Source: Babylonia areolata (taxonomy: Eukaryota > Mollusca > Gastropoda > Neogastropoda > Buccinidae). Taken from it: a stretch of 64,000 nt of DNA. A program made the position numbers and the translations under genes. This document shows positions 11,601 through 21,753 of the stretch, piece by piece. Under the pieces are notes generated by a model. That model was not told where the DNA came from. It made no database searches and saw nothing but the letters and a program-made list of their open reading frames with translations. Numbering within the stretch: the first letter of the stretch is position 1; each line of letters starts with the position of its first letter. The stretch covers positions 68,983,192 through 69,047,191 of the forward strand of contig NC_134877.1 of NCBI RefSeq assembly GCF_041734735.1, read 5' to 3'.

Positions 11601-11690
11601 TTTTTTTGTGAAGGGGTCTGGTGTTGAGTGATGGGGGCGGATTTTAGTGATGGGGGGCGGAGTTTATGATGGGGTTTGGATGTTTTGAAA
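8650..11690. repeat. 19-21-bp minisatellite (degraded copy)
   Basis: The unit ggggtctggatgttgtgat and its relatives are recognisable but most units carry missing or changed bases, long G runs and runs of T. At 11480-11612 the sequence collapses into T homopolymers. The clean equivalent is 58318-61584. I treat the difference as low consensus quality near the contig end, not mutation. Confidence 0.85.
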
Positions 11691-11934
11691 AGGGGTCGTT
11701 GTTCGAGAAAAAGGGGGGGGGGGGACTCCCAGCTGGTTATCCCCGGGGGGTTTTGTTCCAACTGTCTTCCACTTTATACATACGGGGTGGCAGTGTGGCG
11801 CGCGGCGTTCATGTAGAGGATGTAGGTCCGGTTTTTGGTTCCAATCTGGTTTTCCCTTTCAAAAGGAAGAAAATGAAAAAAAAACAAACAAAAATACAGA
11901 ATGTTGGTGGGGGCCGGGGGGGGGGAACTGCAGG

Positions 11935-12189
11935 TGTATGAACAGATCAAGGAAAAAGTGAATGCAGGACGAAAAAAAGGGGATAAGACAAGTGAATGAA
12001 AGCGAAAAATAGAGACCCAAAGGGCCCAAAAGGGAAAGGGCAGGGCGAAAAGATAGAGACTCAGGCAAAGGGGAAGACAGGCGAAAAGCAGAGACTCAAG
12101 GGACAAAATAATAAGGCGAAAAAGACAGAGGTCAAGGGAGCGTGAATAAGGACGAAAGATAAGCTAAAAGGGACAAAGGATGACGGACG
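11935..12189. repeat. 40-bp minisatellite, degraded, cut by gap
   Basis: About six units related to caaagtgaatgacaggacga run into the N gap. The clean array is at 61850-62165. The stretch 11691-11934 before it is unique sequence matching 61585-61849. Confidence 0.8.
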
Positions 12190-12289
12190 NNNNNNNNNNN
12201 NNNNNNNNNNNNNNNNNNNNNNNNNNNNNNNNNNNNNNNNNNNNNNNNNNNNNNNNNNNNNNNNNNNNNNNNNNNNNNNNNNNNNNNNN
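12190..12289. other. Scaffold gap (100 N)
   Basis: Exactly 100 N, a conventional placeholder of unknown true length. The left flank is noisy. The right flank starts with a clean (AG)n run at 12290-12315. Confidence 1.
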
Positions 12290-12315
12290 AGAGAGAGAGA
12301 GAGAGAGAGAGAGAG

Positions 12316-12750
12316 ATGGTTTATTTATGTATAGAACTTGGAACCTTATGAAGGGGTATGGGAACATCATTTTACAAACATGACATCACGACACTGTGAG
12401 CATCAATAAACACAATCAAACAAAGATATAACTGCATTACAGTTCAAGGTGTAGAACAATGAAAGAAAAAGCAAACAAACAAAGAAAACACCGTTTTCAC
12501 GAAACAGCCATTTCTCTGAATTTAAAAGCATTGAATAAAGATATTGAAAATTTACGAACAACTTCAAGGGGAGCAGATAACATCACTAAGTTCAGTTTAA
12601 ACAACGTAGGCTTTCTGTAATATTTTGGCTGAATTAACTCCTCTCGAATGTTCCTTTACGCTGGACAGCAAAGAACAAAGGGTATCTAATGTTCTTGTGG
12701 GTCTTTACATAATGGACAGATCAGATAATGTCGTTACATATATATATTAT
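12316..12750 (-). mobile_element. LINE C-terminal fragment with CCHC knuckle
   Basis: The minus strand from about 12740 reads ICPLCKDPQEH, then IPFVLCCPA, KYYRKPTLFKLNLVM and FNAFKFREM, ending in a stop near 12497. This is the Cys/His knuckle and C-terminal tail of a LINE polyprotein of a kind common in molluscs. Two in-frame stops interrupt it. The clade is uncertain (Nimb- or I-like is a guess). Confidence 0.55.
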
Positions 12751-12884
12751 ACATTAAAAAAAAAATATTTATTTATCTATGTACGCTTATAGTTGACTTC
12801 ATCAAGTTTTTGCGCCTTATACATATTATTATTATTATTATTAGTTCTTTTTTTTAATGTATTTATCTATTATTTAATCACCCC

Positions 12885-13025
12885 CTTTTTTCTCTCAAGG
12901 CCTGACTAAGCGCGTTGGGTTACGCTGCTGGTCAGGCATCTGCTTGGCAGATGTGGTGTAGCGTATATGGATTTGTCCGAACGCAGTGACGCCTACTTGA
13001 GCTATTGAAACTGAAACTTGTAATT
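12885..13025 (+). repeat. Interspersed SINE-like repeat
   Basis: The segment runs from caaggcctgactaagcgcg through gctgctggtcaggcatctg to cgcctacttgagctattgaa. I recognise it as a common interspersed repeat of caenogastropod genomes from memory. A short broken copy of its 5' block (caaggcctgac, then ggtcaggaatctg) is at 45433-45461. It has no visible tRNA promoter. Confidence 0.45.
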
Positions 13026-13138
13026 TTGCAATGTTAATCATGTTAACCACATGGGCAGTTTTCATCACCCACGCTGAATTCGATACATCCAGCTTTTAAC
13101 ACTCTTGCAAAGAATAAATCAAACAGTCATCGCTAAAA

Positions 13139-13139
<1 letters not shown>

Positions 13140-13201
<62 letters not shown>
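13140..13201. repeat. (CA)n(TA)n microsatellite
   Basis: A pure CA run passes into a TA run. The adjoining 13205-13310 is homologous, in the opposite orientation, to 41085-41190 and is listed separately. Confidence 0.95.
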
Positions 13202-13204
13202 AAT

Positions 13205-13310
13205 AAATTGCATTTTTTGCAAAGGGGACGCTACGGGGTACAAGGGGGTGACATTTTCAGTGTAAAGGGGACATTTCAAAACGAGGCTAAAACGCATGGG
13301 ACCTTTAACG
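13205..13310 (-). repeat. Unnamed interspersed repeat (aaatgtcccc motif)
   Basis: On the minus strand it reads ttttagcctcgtt then gaaatgtcccc then actgaaaatgtc. The same order occurs on the + strand at 41085-41190. I do not recognise the family. Confidence 0.5.
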
Positions 13311-13861
13311 TATGCTACACCCGGGATTTCACACAGAGAAATCTGTTGTGACAAAAAACAACAACAAAAAATAAATAAAAAGAACAAGAAAAAACAAAAT
13401 AAAAACAAACAAACAACCCCCCCCAAAAAAAAACAGCAACAACAACAACAAAAAGCATAATACAATACACTACGATACATTTGGCTCACATGTGAAAACA
13501 AAGAAAGCCACTTTTCACGAAGTCTTAGTACCTTCCCAAACGCCCCCTCCCCCCCACCACCACCCCCGCTCCCCAGCACACACAACCGTTCCCATCAACC
13601 TGAGCCACATCCACTTCTCTAAACCTCACATTTCCCCCTAAACCTCTCCTCTACTCCCCTCCCAAGCTTCCGTCACCAACCCCACCCGTGATCTTCCTGC
13701 TCAGTAACACTCCAGATGAACCGCTATCCCCTGTGACACCCCCACGTCCCCCACTGAACCCTAATTGTCTCTTCCCCCTTCTCCTTCGTTCGTGGGCTGC
13801 GACTCCCACGTGACCGTTTTTACTCCCCCCCACCCCCCTGGGCTGTCATACTCAGTTTTTA
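13311..13861. other. No gene; A-rich then C-rich sequence
   Basis: An A-rich segment (13345-13460) with CAA triplets is followed by C-rich sequence. Minus-strand frames here are low complexity and carry no recognisable domain. Confidence 0.6.
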
Positions 13862-14015
13862 GGAGGAACATGCCGGGTATGTTCTTGTTTCCATAACCCA
13901 CCGTACATTGACATGAATTACGGGATCTTTAACGTGCGCATTTGATCTTCTGCATGCGTAAACACACATCTGTACACCTGGGAGATCGGAAAAATCTCCA
14001 TCCTTTACTCACCGT
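13862..14015 (-). mobile_element. SINE-A central fragment
   Basis: The minus strand shares ggagatttttccgatctccc, atgcagaagatcaaatgcg and cacgttaaagatcccg with the SINE-A copies at 62452-62983 and 39690-40110. Both the tRNA head and the 3' tail are missing. Confidence 0.75.
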
Positions 14016-14504
14016 CAATTTGTTTTTATTATTTGATAACAAAATGTGTCAATCGCAAGCACATCTCGTGTTGTCGCATTTCATGTTTGGCGCCTTCATC
14101 TTTTTCGAAGCCAGGCGCTGATTGGCTGATTTCGTCACTTGATATCTCTGTCGCTTTCTCTCTGCCAAATGATAGCGGGGGCTTCCACCCAAGTGACGCA
14201 TTTTTTTAACGTAGAATTGGAAGTGATAATTGGTGAGTAGTTTTAAACCTGACCAATGAGAAGGACACAAAGGAGCATGTCAAAGTTGACAGTTGCGAAG
14301 TCAAAGGCGATCAGAATGATGGTTTGGGTGATAAGAAACTCTAGGGAGTGCTGGACAGTACAAGGTCTTCAGAGAAGAAGCCCCCCTCAGTCAAGTGTTT
14401 CGGCCCTTAACTCCTTACACTCTAAGGGGGCCGGGCCGCGCCCAGGTCATGACTCCTGGATACCCTTGTATTGCCGCCTTTAACCCCCCCCCCCCCACCC
14501 TGAT
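14016..14504. other. No recognised feature
   Basis: I see no domain-bearing frame, tandem repeat or splice-flanked exon. A C homopolymer lies near 14485. Confidence 0.5.
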
Positions 14505-14612
14505 CCTCAGCAGGCTCGAACCCGCGTCTCCAGGGTGGTCGCAACTTCAGAACTGAGTAACCTTTTCTGGCAGACGTTTTAACCACTGAGCCATTGTACG
14601 CCTAGTTTGAGT
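14505..14612 (-). mobile_element. tRNA-derived SINE (type C) head
   Basis: The minus strand has an A-box-like tggctcagtggttaaaacg near 14590 and a B-box-like gggttcgagcc near 14516. The spacing is right for a tRNA-type RNA polymerase III promoter. No cloverleaf with paired arms is evident, so I call it a SINE head rather than a tRNA gene. It abuts the 3' end of the next LINE. Confidence 0.6.
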
Positions 14613-14639
14613 AGGGAAAATTTAATCCATATGAAGTTT

Positions 14640-16134
14640 ACTTTCATTCCTTCTCGACCAGATCCAGCTGGAACTCTTTTCTGCTTCTTTTGCCATTGCC
14701 TTGAGAGCCCATGTCCTCTCTCTGCCAGATATTGACAGCTGTTTCATGAGGCTGTAGGCAGATGCGCCTACAAACCCTCTTGCACCAATCTCTATGGCGA
14801 GGACTTTGGTTTGTAAGCCAGGCTGCTGGCTAGACTAGCATACTTTTCGGTCTTGTAGATGTGGGCTTCCTCCATTCTGCTTTCGTATGGCACAGTGATC
14901 TCAATCAGAATCACTAGTTTTGTTGCCTTGGAGTGGAGTACCATGTCAGGTCTCATGCCGCTCTTGCTGATGATTTCCGGGTGTTTCTTCTCCTCTGGTA
15001 GGTCAACTGTGCATTCCCAATCTCCGGCACCATCAAGCAGCCCACGTTTCCATGCTTTGGAAACTTTGATGCTGTTCCTGGCCAGACTTTATTGCCTTCT
15101 TCCGAGCGGAACTCTACTGGAACTTCTGGTGGGGTTAGTGCTCCTTGGACAGTGCTCACCACGTGTGCAATTTTTTAGCACTTGGTTGTGCCTCCGTGTG
15201 TACCGTCCTTGGCTCAACGCCGCTTTGCATGAGCTGAGGACATGTTCCACTGTTTGTTTGCCACGGCAGAGTGGGCATGCAGGGTCATCTGCTATCCCCC
15301 ATTTCGCCAAGTTTGCATTCGAGGGAAGCAGGTCGTACGCAGATCTTAGCTGACTGGTTCATCTGACACCATTGGAATAGCTTAGTTGGTTACAGTGAAT
15401 GTGACCGTTTCAGCTATCTTTCCTTTATGCATTGAGAGGCTCCATGATTTCTTTGGTTTGAAATTCATCCTGGCTGAGGCAACTAGCTCGTTCACCCGCT
15501 TCAATATTTCACGGGTGTCATCCTCTTTTGTTGAAATGCCTGTTGTGTCATCCATGAAGGCTTTCAAAGGAGGTATCTGGTATCCGTTACCGAGGTCGGC
15601 TCGATCCGTTCCCTTCGTTGAGGCCTTCAAGATCACTTCCATCGCCAGCACAAACAGGATTGGAGAAATTGCACAGCTCATGGTTATGCCCACTTCCAGA
15701 TTGATCCAATCTGTCGTGTATTCCTTGATGGTGAACCACATTGAGAAGCCATGAAAGTATTTCTTCAGCATTTCCCTGATGTTCGTTGGTACATGGTAAT
15801 TCTCGAGAGCCAGTTGGACTATCTCGTAAGGAACTGACCCGTACGCATTTGTCAGATCCAGCCATACCACGTCAAGGTTCTTTTTCTCTGCCTTTGCTCT
15901 TCTTATTGCATCCCAAATCATTGTGGCATGTTCTACACAGCCAGGAAATCCTGGGATGCCGCCTTTCTGGACTGACACAACCAGGTACTCATTTTCTATG
16001 AGGTATTTTGTCTGTCTTGCAGCCATGACAGAGAAGATTTTTCCTTCGATATTCAGGAGCGATATTGGTCTGAACTGGCTGATGGTACTTGAATTCTGCT
16101 CTTTCGGGATGTACACACCATCAGCCGTGTTTTA
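14640..16134 (-). mobile_element. R2/NeSL-like LINE (RLE type), 5' truncated
   Basis: Three parts appear in order on the minus strand. The reverse transcriptase, 16134-15382, has FRPISLLNIEGKIF, VVWLDLTNAYGSVP and the catalytic FMDD. A Cys/His knuckle, near 15310-15200, reads CPLCRGKQTVEHVLSSC. A restriction-like endonuclease, about 15030-14645, has RPDMVL, then IEITVPYE and, further on, VLAIEIGARGFVGASAYSLM. The RPD...E.T pattern is the catalytic set of RLE-type LINEs (R2, NeSL, HERO). The N-terminal DNA-binding part is missing, and the three parts are in different frames, so this copy is dead. The exact clade cannot be fixed by eye. Confidence 0.8.
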
Positions 16135-16594
16135 AACACTCGTTCAAGGCAAACGAAAACAAATTATGCCTCGATATTTCAATATGAGTTTAACGTAAAG
16201 TCAAAATCAGAAAATGAACAACCATGACCCCCATCAGCCAAAAATTGCGGCAGGCGGCAAAGTTAATCGGATGCAATGCGACTAATTTCATAGTGGAGGG
16301 TCACATGATTATGGTCAGTTAAATGTGGTTGTAACGTTCACGATGCACAGAATCTCAGTCACATCCGGTGAAGTATTGTTGTGTAGAATCAAATGTTTAT
16401 CTTTGTTGCGAATTAAGGAAGAAAAAAAAATCTGAACAGAATATGCTTCGGCCATTTTTATGACAAAATTGCAGTCCATTTGAAATGTTTGAAATGTCAT
16501 AAATATTTGACTCAACTACACACGAGTGTTTGAATTGGGGTGAACAAGGAACCTCCCCCCACCCCTCTTTTTTCCTTTTTAAAGTTGCAATAAT
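16135..16594. other. No recognised feature
   Basis: AT-rich sequence without a supportable coding frame or repeat structure. Short minus frames (16315-16657) have no conserved motif. Confidence 0.5.
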
Positions 16595-16662
16595 AATAAT
16601 AATGGTATTTATATAGCGCTGAATCTTGTGCAGAGACAAATAAAGGCGCTTTCGCACTAGTC
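16595..16662 (-). mobile_element. LINE/SINE 3' tail fragment
   Basis: The minus strand reads gcgccttta, later agcgctatataaatacc, then (ATT)n. This matches the 3' terminal pattern of SINE-A (gcgctatataagtatcc) and of the L2-like LINE at 31160-31785. Only the tail remains. Confidence 0.6.
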
Positions 16663-16818
16663 ATTCACACGCATGTATAACTCTAAAACTGGAGAAACTG
16701 AAGACAAGGAAGAGGCAGGGTAGGGAGGCTGTTTTGGGAAGAGGAAGGGAGGCTATTTTTGTCACGACGCAAAACAGTGCGCCACCATTTCTTTTTTTTC
16801 TTCGACGACGGTACTTAC

Positions 16819-17143
16819 CTAAGTTGGGCGGCACACACGGACATTCTGGAAGTGAGGCTGAGGAGAGCTGGGCACTGTGGGTTGTTGCAGGGCTGACGTC
16901 AGATAAGCTGTTGGTAGACAGGACGCTTTGAGAACAGGCGGAACAGATGGCTTGCAGGGGGCGGCTTGGGGGGGTGGTGCTGCTGCCGGCAGGCCTTTCA
17001 GACTGGCGGAGAGCATGGGTGAGGGTGGGGAGCGTGAGGGATCTGGGGTAGTGAGGGAGGTTCTTCCCCAGCAGTACACCGCACGTGATCCACAGCGCGG
17101 CGTGGAAGATCGTCTTCATTCTTAGACATCCTCTCCACGGCAT
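16819..17143 (-). CDS. Candidate first coding exon of a type II membrane protein
   Basis: The minus frame from the ATG at 17143 encodes a short basic N-terminus (MPWRGCLRMK), a hydrophobic segment TIFHAALWITCGVLLG, then a Ser/Thr/Pro-rich stem, ending LPECPCVPPNL just before a strong donor (acttag|gtaagtacc, cut after 16819). Short cytosolic tail, single anchor and stem are the plan of Golgi glycosyltransferases. The CP.VPPNL motif recalls the start of the catalytic domain in invertebrate beta-1,4-galactosyltransferase-family (GT7) enzymes. That is inference from memory. No further exon was found on the minus strand toward 12290. It could instead be a chance open frame. Confidence 0.35.
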
Positions 17144-17180
17144 GGTGTCGGTGTTGATGTGTGGAGGTGGGAGGGTTCTC

Positions 17181-17182
17181 TA

Positions 17183-17217
<35 letters not shown>

Positions 17218-17260
17218 TTCTCACACACACATACGCGCGCGCGCACACACACACAGAGCT
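17181..17260. repeat. (CA)n tract with CG steps
   Basis: CA repeat with a central gcgcgcgcgc run, just upstream of the candidate exon on the minus strand. Nothing else is recognised from here to 17560. Confidence 0.9.
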
Positions 17261-17594
17261 ACACATAGTTCTGACTTCGTTGAAAGGTCGGGAAAATGTA
17301 TATATCTATCTAAATGTGGCCGCTGATTATCCCCATGCCATTATGGAAGACACATAAACCAGCCTTTGAACTATAGTGATCAGAAAAAAAGAATGAAAAT
17401 ATTGATACCATGAACGTGAATGGAAACACCGGAAGTTCAGGTGTTCAATTCACATTATTCACAAATTATGCTCAAACATACAAACACACGTTCACAATCT
17501 CAGTCCTCAGTCTTAACAGAACTTGAAATTTACTCTTTTTTTAACTAATAAAATTTTACACAGTATTTACAACTGTTTCACCTCACATATGAAA

Positions 17595-18300
17595 TACTGG
17601 TGTTTAACACAGTTCATGGTGACACACACTTTCCACCGCATAGAATATACTGGAGCTTAACACAGTTCATGGTCACACACACCTTCCACCTAACATAGAA
17701 TATACTGGAACTTAACACAGTTAATGGTGATCACACACCTTCTACCTCATTTTGAATATACTGGAACTTCACACAGATAATGGTGATCACACACTTTCCA
17801 CCTCACACAGAATATACTGGAACTTAACACAGTTAATGGTGATCACACACCTTCTACCTCATATAGAATATATTGGAACTTAACACAGTTAATGGTGATC
17901 ACACTCCTTCCACCTCACATAGAATATACTGGAACTTCACGCAGATAATGGTGATCACACACCTTCTACCTCATATAGAATATATTGGAACTTAACACAG
18001 TTAATGGTGATCACACTCCTACCTCACAGAATATACTGGAGCTTAACACAGTTAATAGTGATCACACACCTTCCACCTCAAATATAAAATCCTGGAACTT
18101 CACACAGTTAAAGGTGGTCACACATCTTACCTCCCCACATAAAAAATAATGGAAAATCACAAAGTTAATGGTGATAACACACCTTTCCTCCTCACATGGA
18201 AAATAACAGAAATTCACAAAGTTAATGGTGATCACACACCTTTCCTCCTCACATGGAAATACCGTAATTCTACACCGTTAATTGGTCATCACACCTTTCC
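17595..18300 (+). repeat. 53-57-bp minisatellite, about 13 units
   Basis: Units contain cttaacacagttaatggtga, cacacaccttc and agaatatactggaa. Divergence rises to the right, where units become aatcacaaagttaatgg. The array is followed by a 49-bp non-repeat segment and then by inverted units at 18361-18465, so a single strand could fold into a hairpin of 100 bp or more. Confidence 0.9.
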
Positions 18301-18311
18301 TCCTCACACAG

Positions 18312-18360
18312 CATCGTGAACCAGTCCCCGCCGTTCAGCAGCAATCGCAAAAACGAGGAG
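18312..18360 (+). CDS. Candidate 49-bp exon in the hairpin loop
   Basis: A pyrimidine-rich acceptor (tttcctcctcacacag) ends at 18311 and a donor (gag|gtaaga) follows 18360. Between them one frame is open and reads IVNQSPPFSSNRKNEE. Base composition differs from the flanking array. The acceptor itself is part of the last array unit and the donor is part of the first inverted unit. I cannot assign a gene. Chance is quite possible for so short a segment. Confidence 0.3.
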
Positions 18361-18465
18361 GTAAGATGTGTGACCACCATTAACTGTGTAAAGTTTCAGG
18401 ATTTTATGTTTGAGGTGGAAGGTGTGTGACCACCATTAACTGTGTTGAGCTCCAATATATTTTTG
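18361..18465 (-). repeat. Inverted units of the 56-bp minisatellite
   Basis: Two units in reverse orientation (gtgtgaccaccattaactgtg occurs twice) complement the array to the left. They include ttgaggtggaaggtgtgtg, the reverse of cacacaccttccacctca. Confidence 0.85.
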
Positions 18466-19084
18466 TATGCCAAAATAATCAACCTGAAGATTGTGGGCAT
18501 TACATCAAGAAGAAGAAGAAGACTTCAGAAGATGTCACACAAATTGTGCGTCACATAAAACATTGTAAAAACATTACCTGACAGACAGCTTGCTCGGGCC
18601 CGTTAAATGAACGATGTCGGCTTGCATCATGAATAACCACTGAGTATGTCCCTGCTCTCAGCCCTCATTCTCTAGGCCTTCCCAAGATATGGTCCTTTTG
18701 TGACATTTTTCTCTGACAATCACTTGGGTTGTGGAAGTGTTTACGGCCAGAGCCATCCCCACATCATCGTCAATCAATTCACTTTGTCTTCCGTTTTAAT
18801 TATTCTTGACAGTACAACTTTTTGCAGCAGTCATATCTGTTAATATGCAAACTACACACGTTCCATACTTCCATACCAATGTACAAAACTTGAACTTCCA
18901 TTCATTTCAGCTTTTCATGTGCAACTGATGGTCTGACACGCGACAAACTGAAACAATTTGGTGACGTCCGGCTGATTGTACATTAGGTAACAGCAAGAAC
19001 GTATCACAAATTGAGAAACAGAAGTAATGTAATCCTGCCTTTCAGAGGTTCAAATCTCAAACCATGATTCTCAGGTGGCGCCTT
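18466..19084. other. No recognised feature
   Basis: No coding frame, tandem structure or SINE promoter seen. Confidence 0.5.
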
Positions 19085-19628
19085 CTCCTTGATTAAAATT
19101 AACTGGTGAAACGAGACTTACCTGGAAGTTGGTGTTTAATCGGAGTTCTACCCAATGAGAGGGTACCCCGAAAGAATTGTGGGCCCATCCTTCGTTTTGA
19201 AAATACAGACGGACCCACCCTGAAATTCTTTTGGATTCTGAAAACCAGGATATACATCGTTCAACACTGAAGCCCAGATAGTTAGCATGCACACTCAAAC
19301 CACGTTTCTTTCGGATTCTGAAAGCCAGGATATACATCGTTCAAGACTGAAGCCCAGATAGCTAGCGTGCACACTCAAACCACGTTGCTTTCGGATTCTG
19401 AAAGCCAGGATATACATCGTTCAAGACTGAAGCCCAGATAGCTAGCGTGCACACTCAAACCACATTTCTATCGGTTTCTGAAAGCCAGGATATACATCGT
19501 TCAAGACTGAAGCCCAGATAGCTAGCGTGCACACTCAAACCACATTTCTATCGGGGTGCCCTCTCATAGGGTAGGTCTCGGTTTGAACTTCAACTTCCAG
19601 GTAAGTATCGTTTAACCAGTCAATTACA
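19085..19628. mobile_element. MITE-like element with long inverted repeats
   Basis: Arms of about 85 bp at 19090-19178 and 19542-19626 are inverted copies. Both contain the donor-like cttccaggtaagt (minus strand on the left, plus strand on the right) and the block ctctcat.gggta. Between them lie four units of an 80-bp tandem repeat (aggatatacatcgttcaag, agcccagatagctagcgtgc). Long inverted ends, small size and no coding capacity suggest a non-autonomous DNA transposon. No clear target duplication was found. Confidence 0.6.
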
Positions 19629-20230
19629 CGCTTTTCCCAATCAGACCATTAATAAAATGTTCTGTTTTGTTCCAAAATGTTTTAAGTAGTGTAAATTCAT
19701 AAAAGAAATGCTATATGTAGTCAACTTCATGTTGGCAAACTGAACACTTGTTGTTTTCTGTTGTTGTTTTTATTCAGTAGATATATTTGTTGGGTATAAA
19801 ATTTGTGCATTATTCACTATTGTAGTTCTGTTAACCGAAATTCTTTGGTAATAGAATGAGAATTTGGGAATAAGCCATACTTTTTCCCTGATTTCAAATC
19901 CTAATTTTCTCAGCCAAACGCCATGTGGACAAGGTTGGCAAAATTTCTGTTTTCTTGTTTAGTTCACGTAAGTTCTAAAAGAAAAGTTCTATGGCTTTGT
20001 GTTGTGTATGTCGGCTTCAAATTTTCATTGTCTTTTTCCAGCCATGAATTATCCTGATGTATCCATTCTTTCCACAATGCAGGGAGAGCATTAATTACTG
20101 TGTTGTACACCATCATGATGTTGGCTGGGTTCTGCATTACTTTGTTCTGGACCTCTTCTAGCGATAAGAGTCTGTCGTCATTAGTTGATAAAATAAAATC
20201 AAATCCCCAATCAAATCAAATCCTTAAAGA
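19629..20230 (-). mobile_element. Tx1/L1-like LINE C-terminal fragment
   Basis: The minus strand reads LLSLEEVQNKVMQNPANIM, NTVINALPALWKEWI and, near 19720, CSVCQHEVDYI. This order (LP..WK, then a CxxC...H knuckle) is typical of the C-terminal region of L1/Tx1-group LINEs. Several stops and frame changes make it a fossil. It probably belongs with the RT piece at 21000-21545. Confidence 0.55.
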
Positions 20231-20999
20231 ATTGTTTTGAAACGCTTTGACGAAAAGTGTTTGTTTTTTGTCTGTAGCCGTGTGCCCGAGTGGTTTATTA
20301 TATGAGGGAACGGTACAAATGACTTACTGATTTACTGTATTAAAGGATAGAAAAGATCCACGCAGCGGCCCAGGGACATATAGACGGCCAGTCACAAACA
20401 GGGTTTTCTATTGCTTTCTTTTACAATAGTTATCAGAAAAGAAGAAGAGAATAAGAAGACAGTGCCTGATTAAACACAAACAAGAACATGTCAATAAGTA
20501 CATGTCAGCTACCAGTGGAAAGTAAGCACATCATATATTGCAATGGAAAGACTATCACTTGGTTTGGAGTAGGCAACAACATAACATAAATAATGCATAT
20601 GTGTAAAGACCAAACACTGACAGCAAATGACATATCTAATACATTTAAATAGTGTAGTTTAAGTGATTGAAGCTATGCTGATTTAATGAAAGTACACTGA
20701 CAGTATAGATTAGGTAAAGCTTATATTGTGTCAAAGTGATTCAAATGAATCAGTTATCAAGTAGCACTATACTGGAGTAAGCCATATAGGAGAGAGCATG
20801 ATAACTAAATTACAATTAACAGACTGTGATACATATCAGATGGTTTTAACCAATAACTGATATTCCAACACCATCTTGTAATCACCACAACAGAAAACTA
20901 CACACATCTTAAAGTACTGAGCACACTGAGAGACCAGAGAGTCAGTGCTCAATAAAATGATTGGAAAGCTATCATGGCTTACCCATTAAGTGGTGGATT
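20231..20999. other. No recognised feature between two LINE pieces
   Basis: AT-rich DNA without a coding signal separates the RT and C-terminal pieces of the Tx1/L1-like LINE. At 20276-20300 a tRNA-Ser-like 5' block (gtgcccgagtggttta) occurs with no matching 3' part, perhaps a SINE remnant. Confidence 0.45.
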
Positions 21000-21545
21000 A
21001 ACTTACACAAGTAATCCGTTGAATCAAAGCCAATATCAGCAAGGCTAAGCTTGTGCTCAACGTTTAAATATCCTCTGCTCTTTTCGCGTTTTGGAAATAT
21101 ATGCCAAGTACCACATTTCGATTCGTTTGGATAACCGACAGAAGTTCGTCTGTGGAATGCTTTCCAATTTTCATCGTTTTCATTTCCTTAATTCAAAGAA
21201 AGAACTGAAAATTTCGCAAAATCAGTTATGATTTCAGAAGCGTCTGTCACGTCTTCTTTATTTCGGAGAGAGGCTAATGTAGCGTCATCGGCCAGTTGTT
21301 TTATTTTCTTTGCTTGAGTGTCCCCGATGCTTGTTCGTATCTTAGTGCCATGCATATTACTTTTTCTTGTCTTTATTGCTAATATTTCAACCGCCAGTTC
21401 AAAAGCCACGGGTGAGAATGGACATCCTTGTCTGATGCCACATATTTACACATTACTGTAAATGGCTCAGATAACCAACCTCCATAATTAATACTGCTAA
21501 ATACATTGTTATATATTGTTCTATTCCATTTTCTGAAGTGTTAGC
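21000..21545 (-). mobile_element. Tx1/L1-like LINE reverse transcriptase fragment
   Basis: The minus strand reads NRTIYNNVFSSINYGGWLSE, then GIRQGCPFSPVAFELAVEIL, then KIKQLADDATLASLRNKE. GxRQGCPxSPxxFxLAxExL and LADD are RT motifs of the L1/Tx1 group. The frame 21188-21409 is the longest open part. It is a fragment with frame changes on both sides. Confidence 0.75.
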
Positions 21546-21753
21546 GAAAACCACAAAACGTGAATGCGTATGTTAAAAAGTTGCTGAAAATACTAATAAA
21601 TACTTAACAGTAATCGAAGACGAGAATAAAGCCTGTTTTGTTAGATCAGAACAGTAATCTTTGTCTTCCTGCCTCAAAGAGGAAAGAACGTTCGCCATAG
21701 GTTCTTGTACTGACACGAGGAAGTTTCAAAAGGTAACAGTCAGATAATAATTA

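Larger units (their letters stand above)
1..12189. other. Contig 1; overlaps contig 3
   Basis: This block repeats in the same order and orientation at 47390-62165: 46/50-bp array, alternating CG tract, SINE and LINE fragments, piggyBac element, GT/CA tracts, 20-bp array, 19-21-bp array and 40-bp array. Between about 2040 and 8380 the copies are nearly identical apart from scattered one-base indels. From about 8385 to the gap this copy becomes very noisy, with lost bases and altered homopolymers. The other copy is clean there, and is noisy where this one is clean. I read it as a dovetail overlap of contig ends or two alleles, not a true segmental duplication. Confidence 0.75.

Noticed and set aside
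13133-13585. 150-codon minus frame
   Set aside because: Low-complexity Cys/Phe/Val composition from CA, CAA and C-rich tracts; no domain.
20276-20300. tRNA-Ser gene
   Set aside because: Only the 5' block is recognisable; no B box or acceptor stem partner follows.
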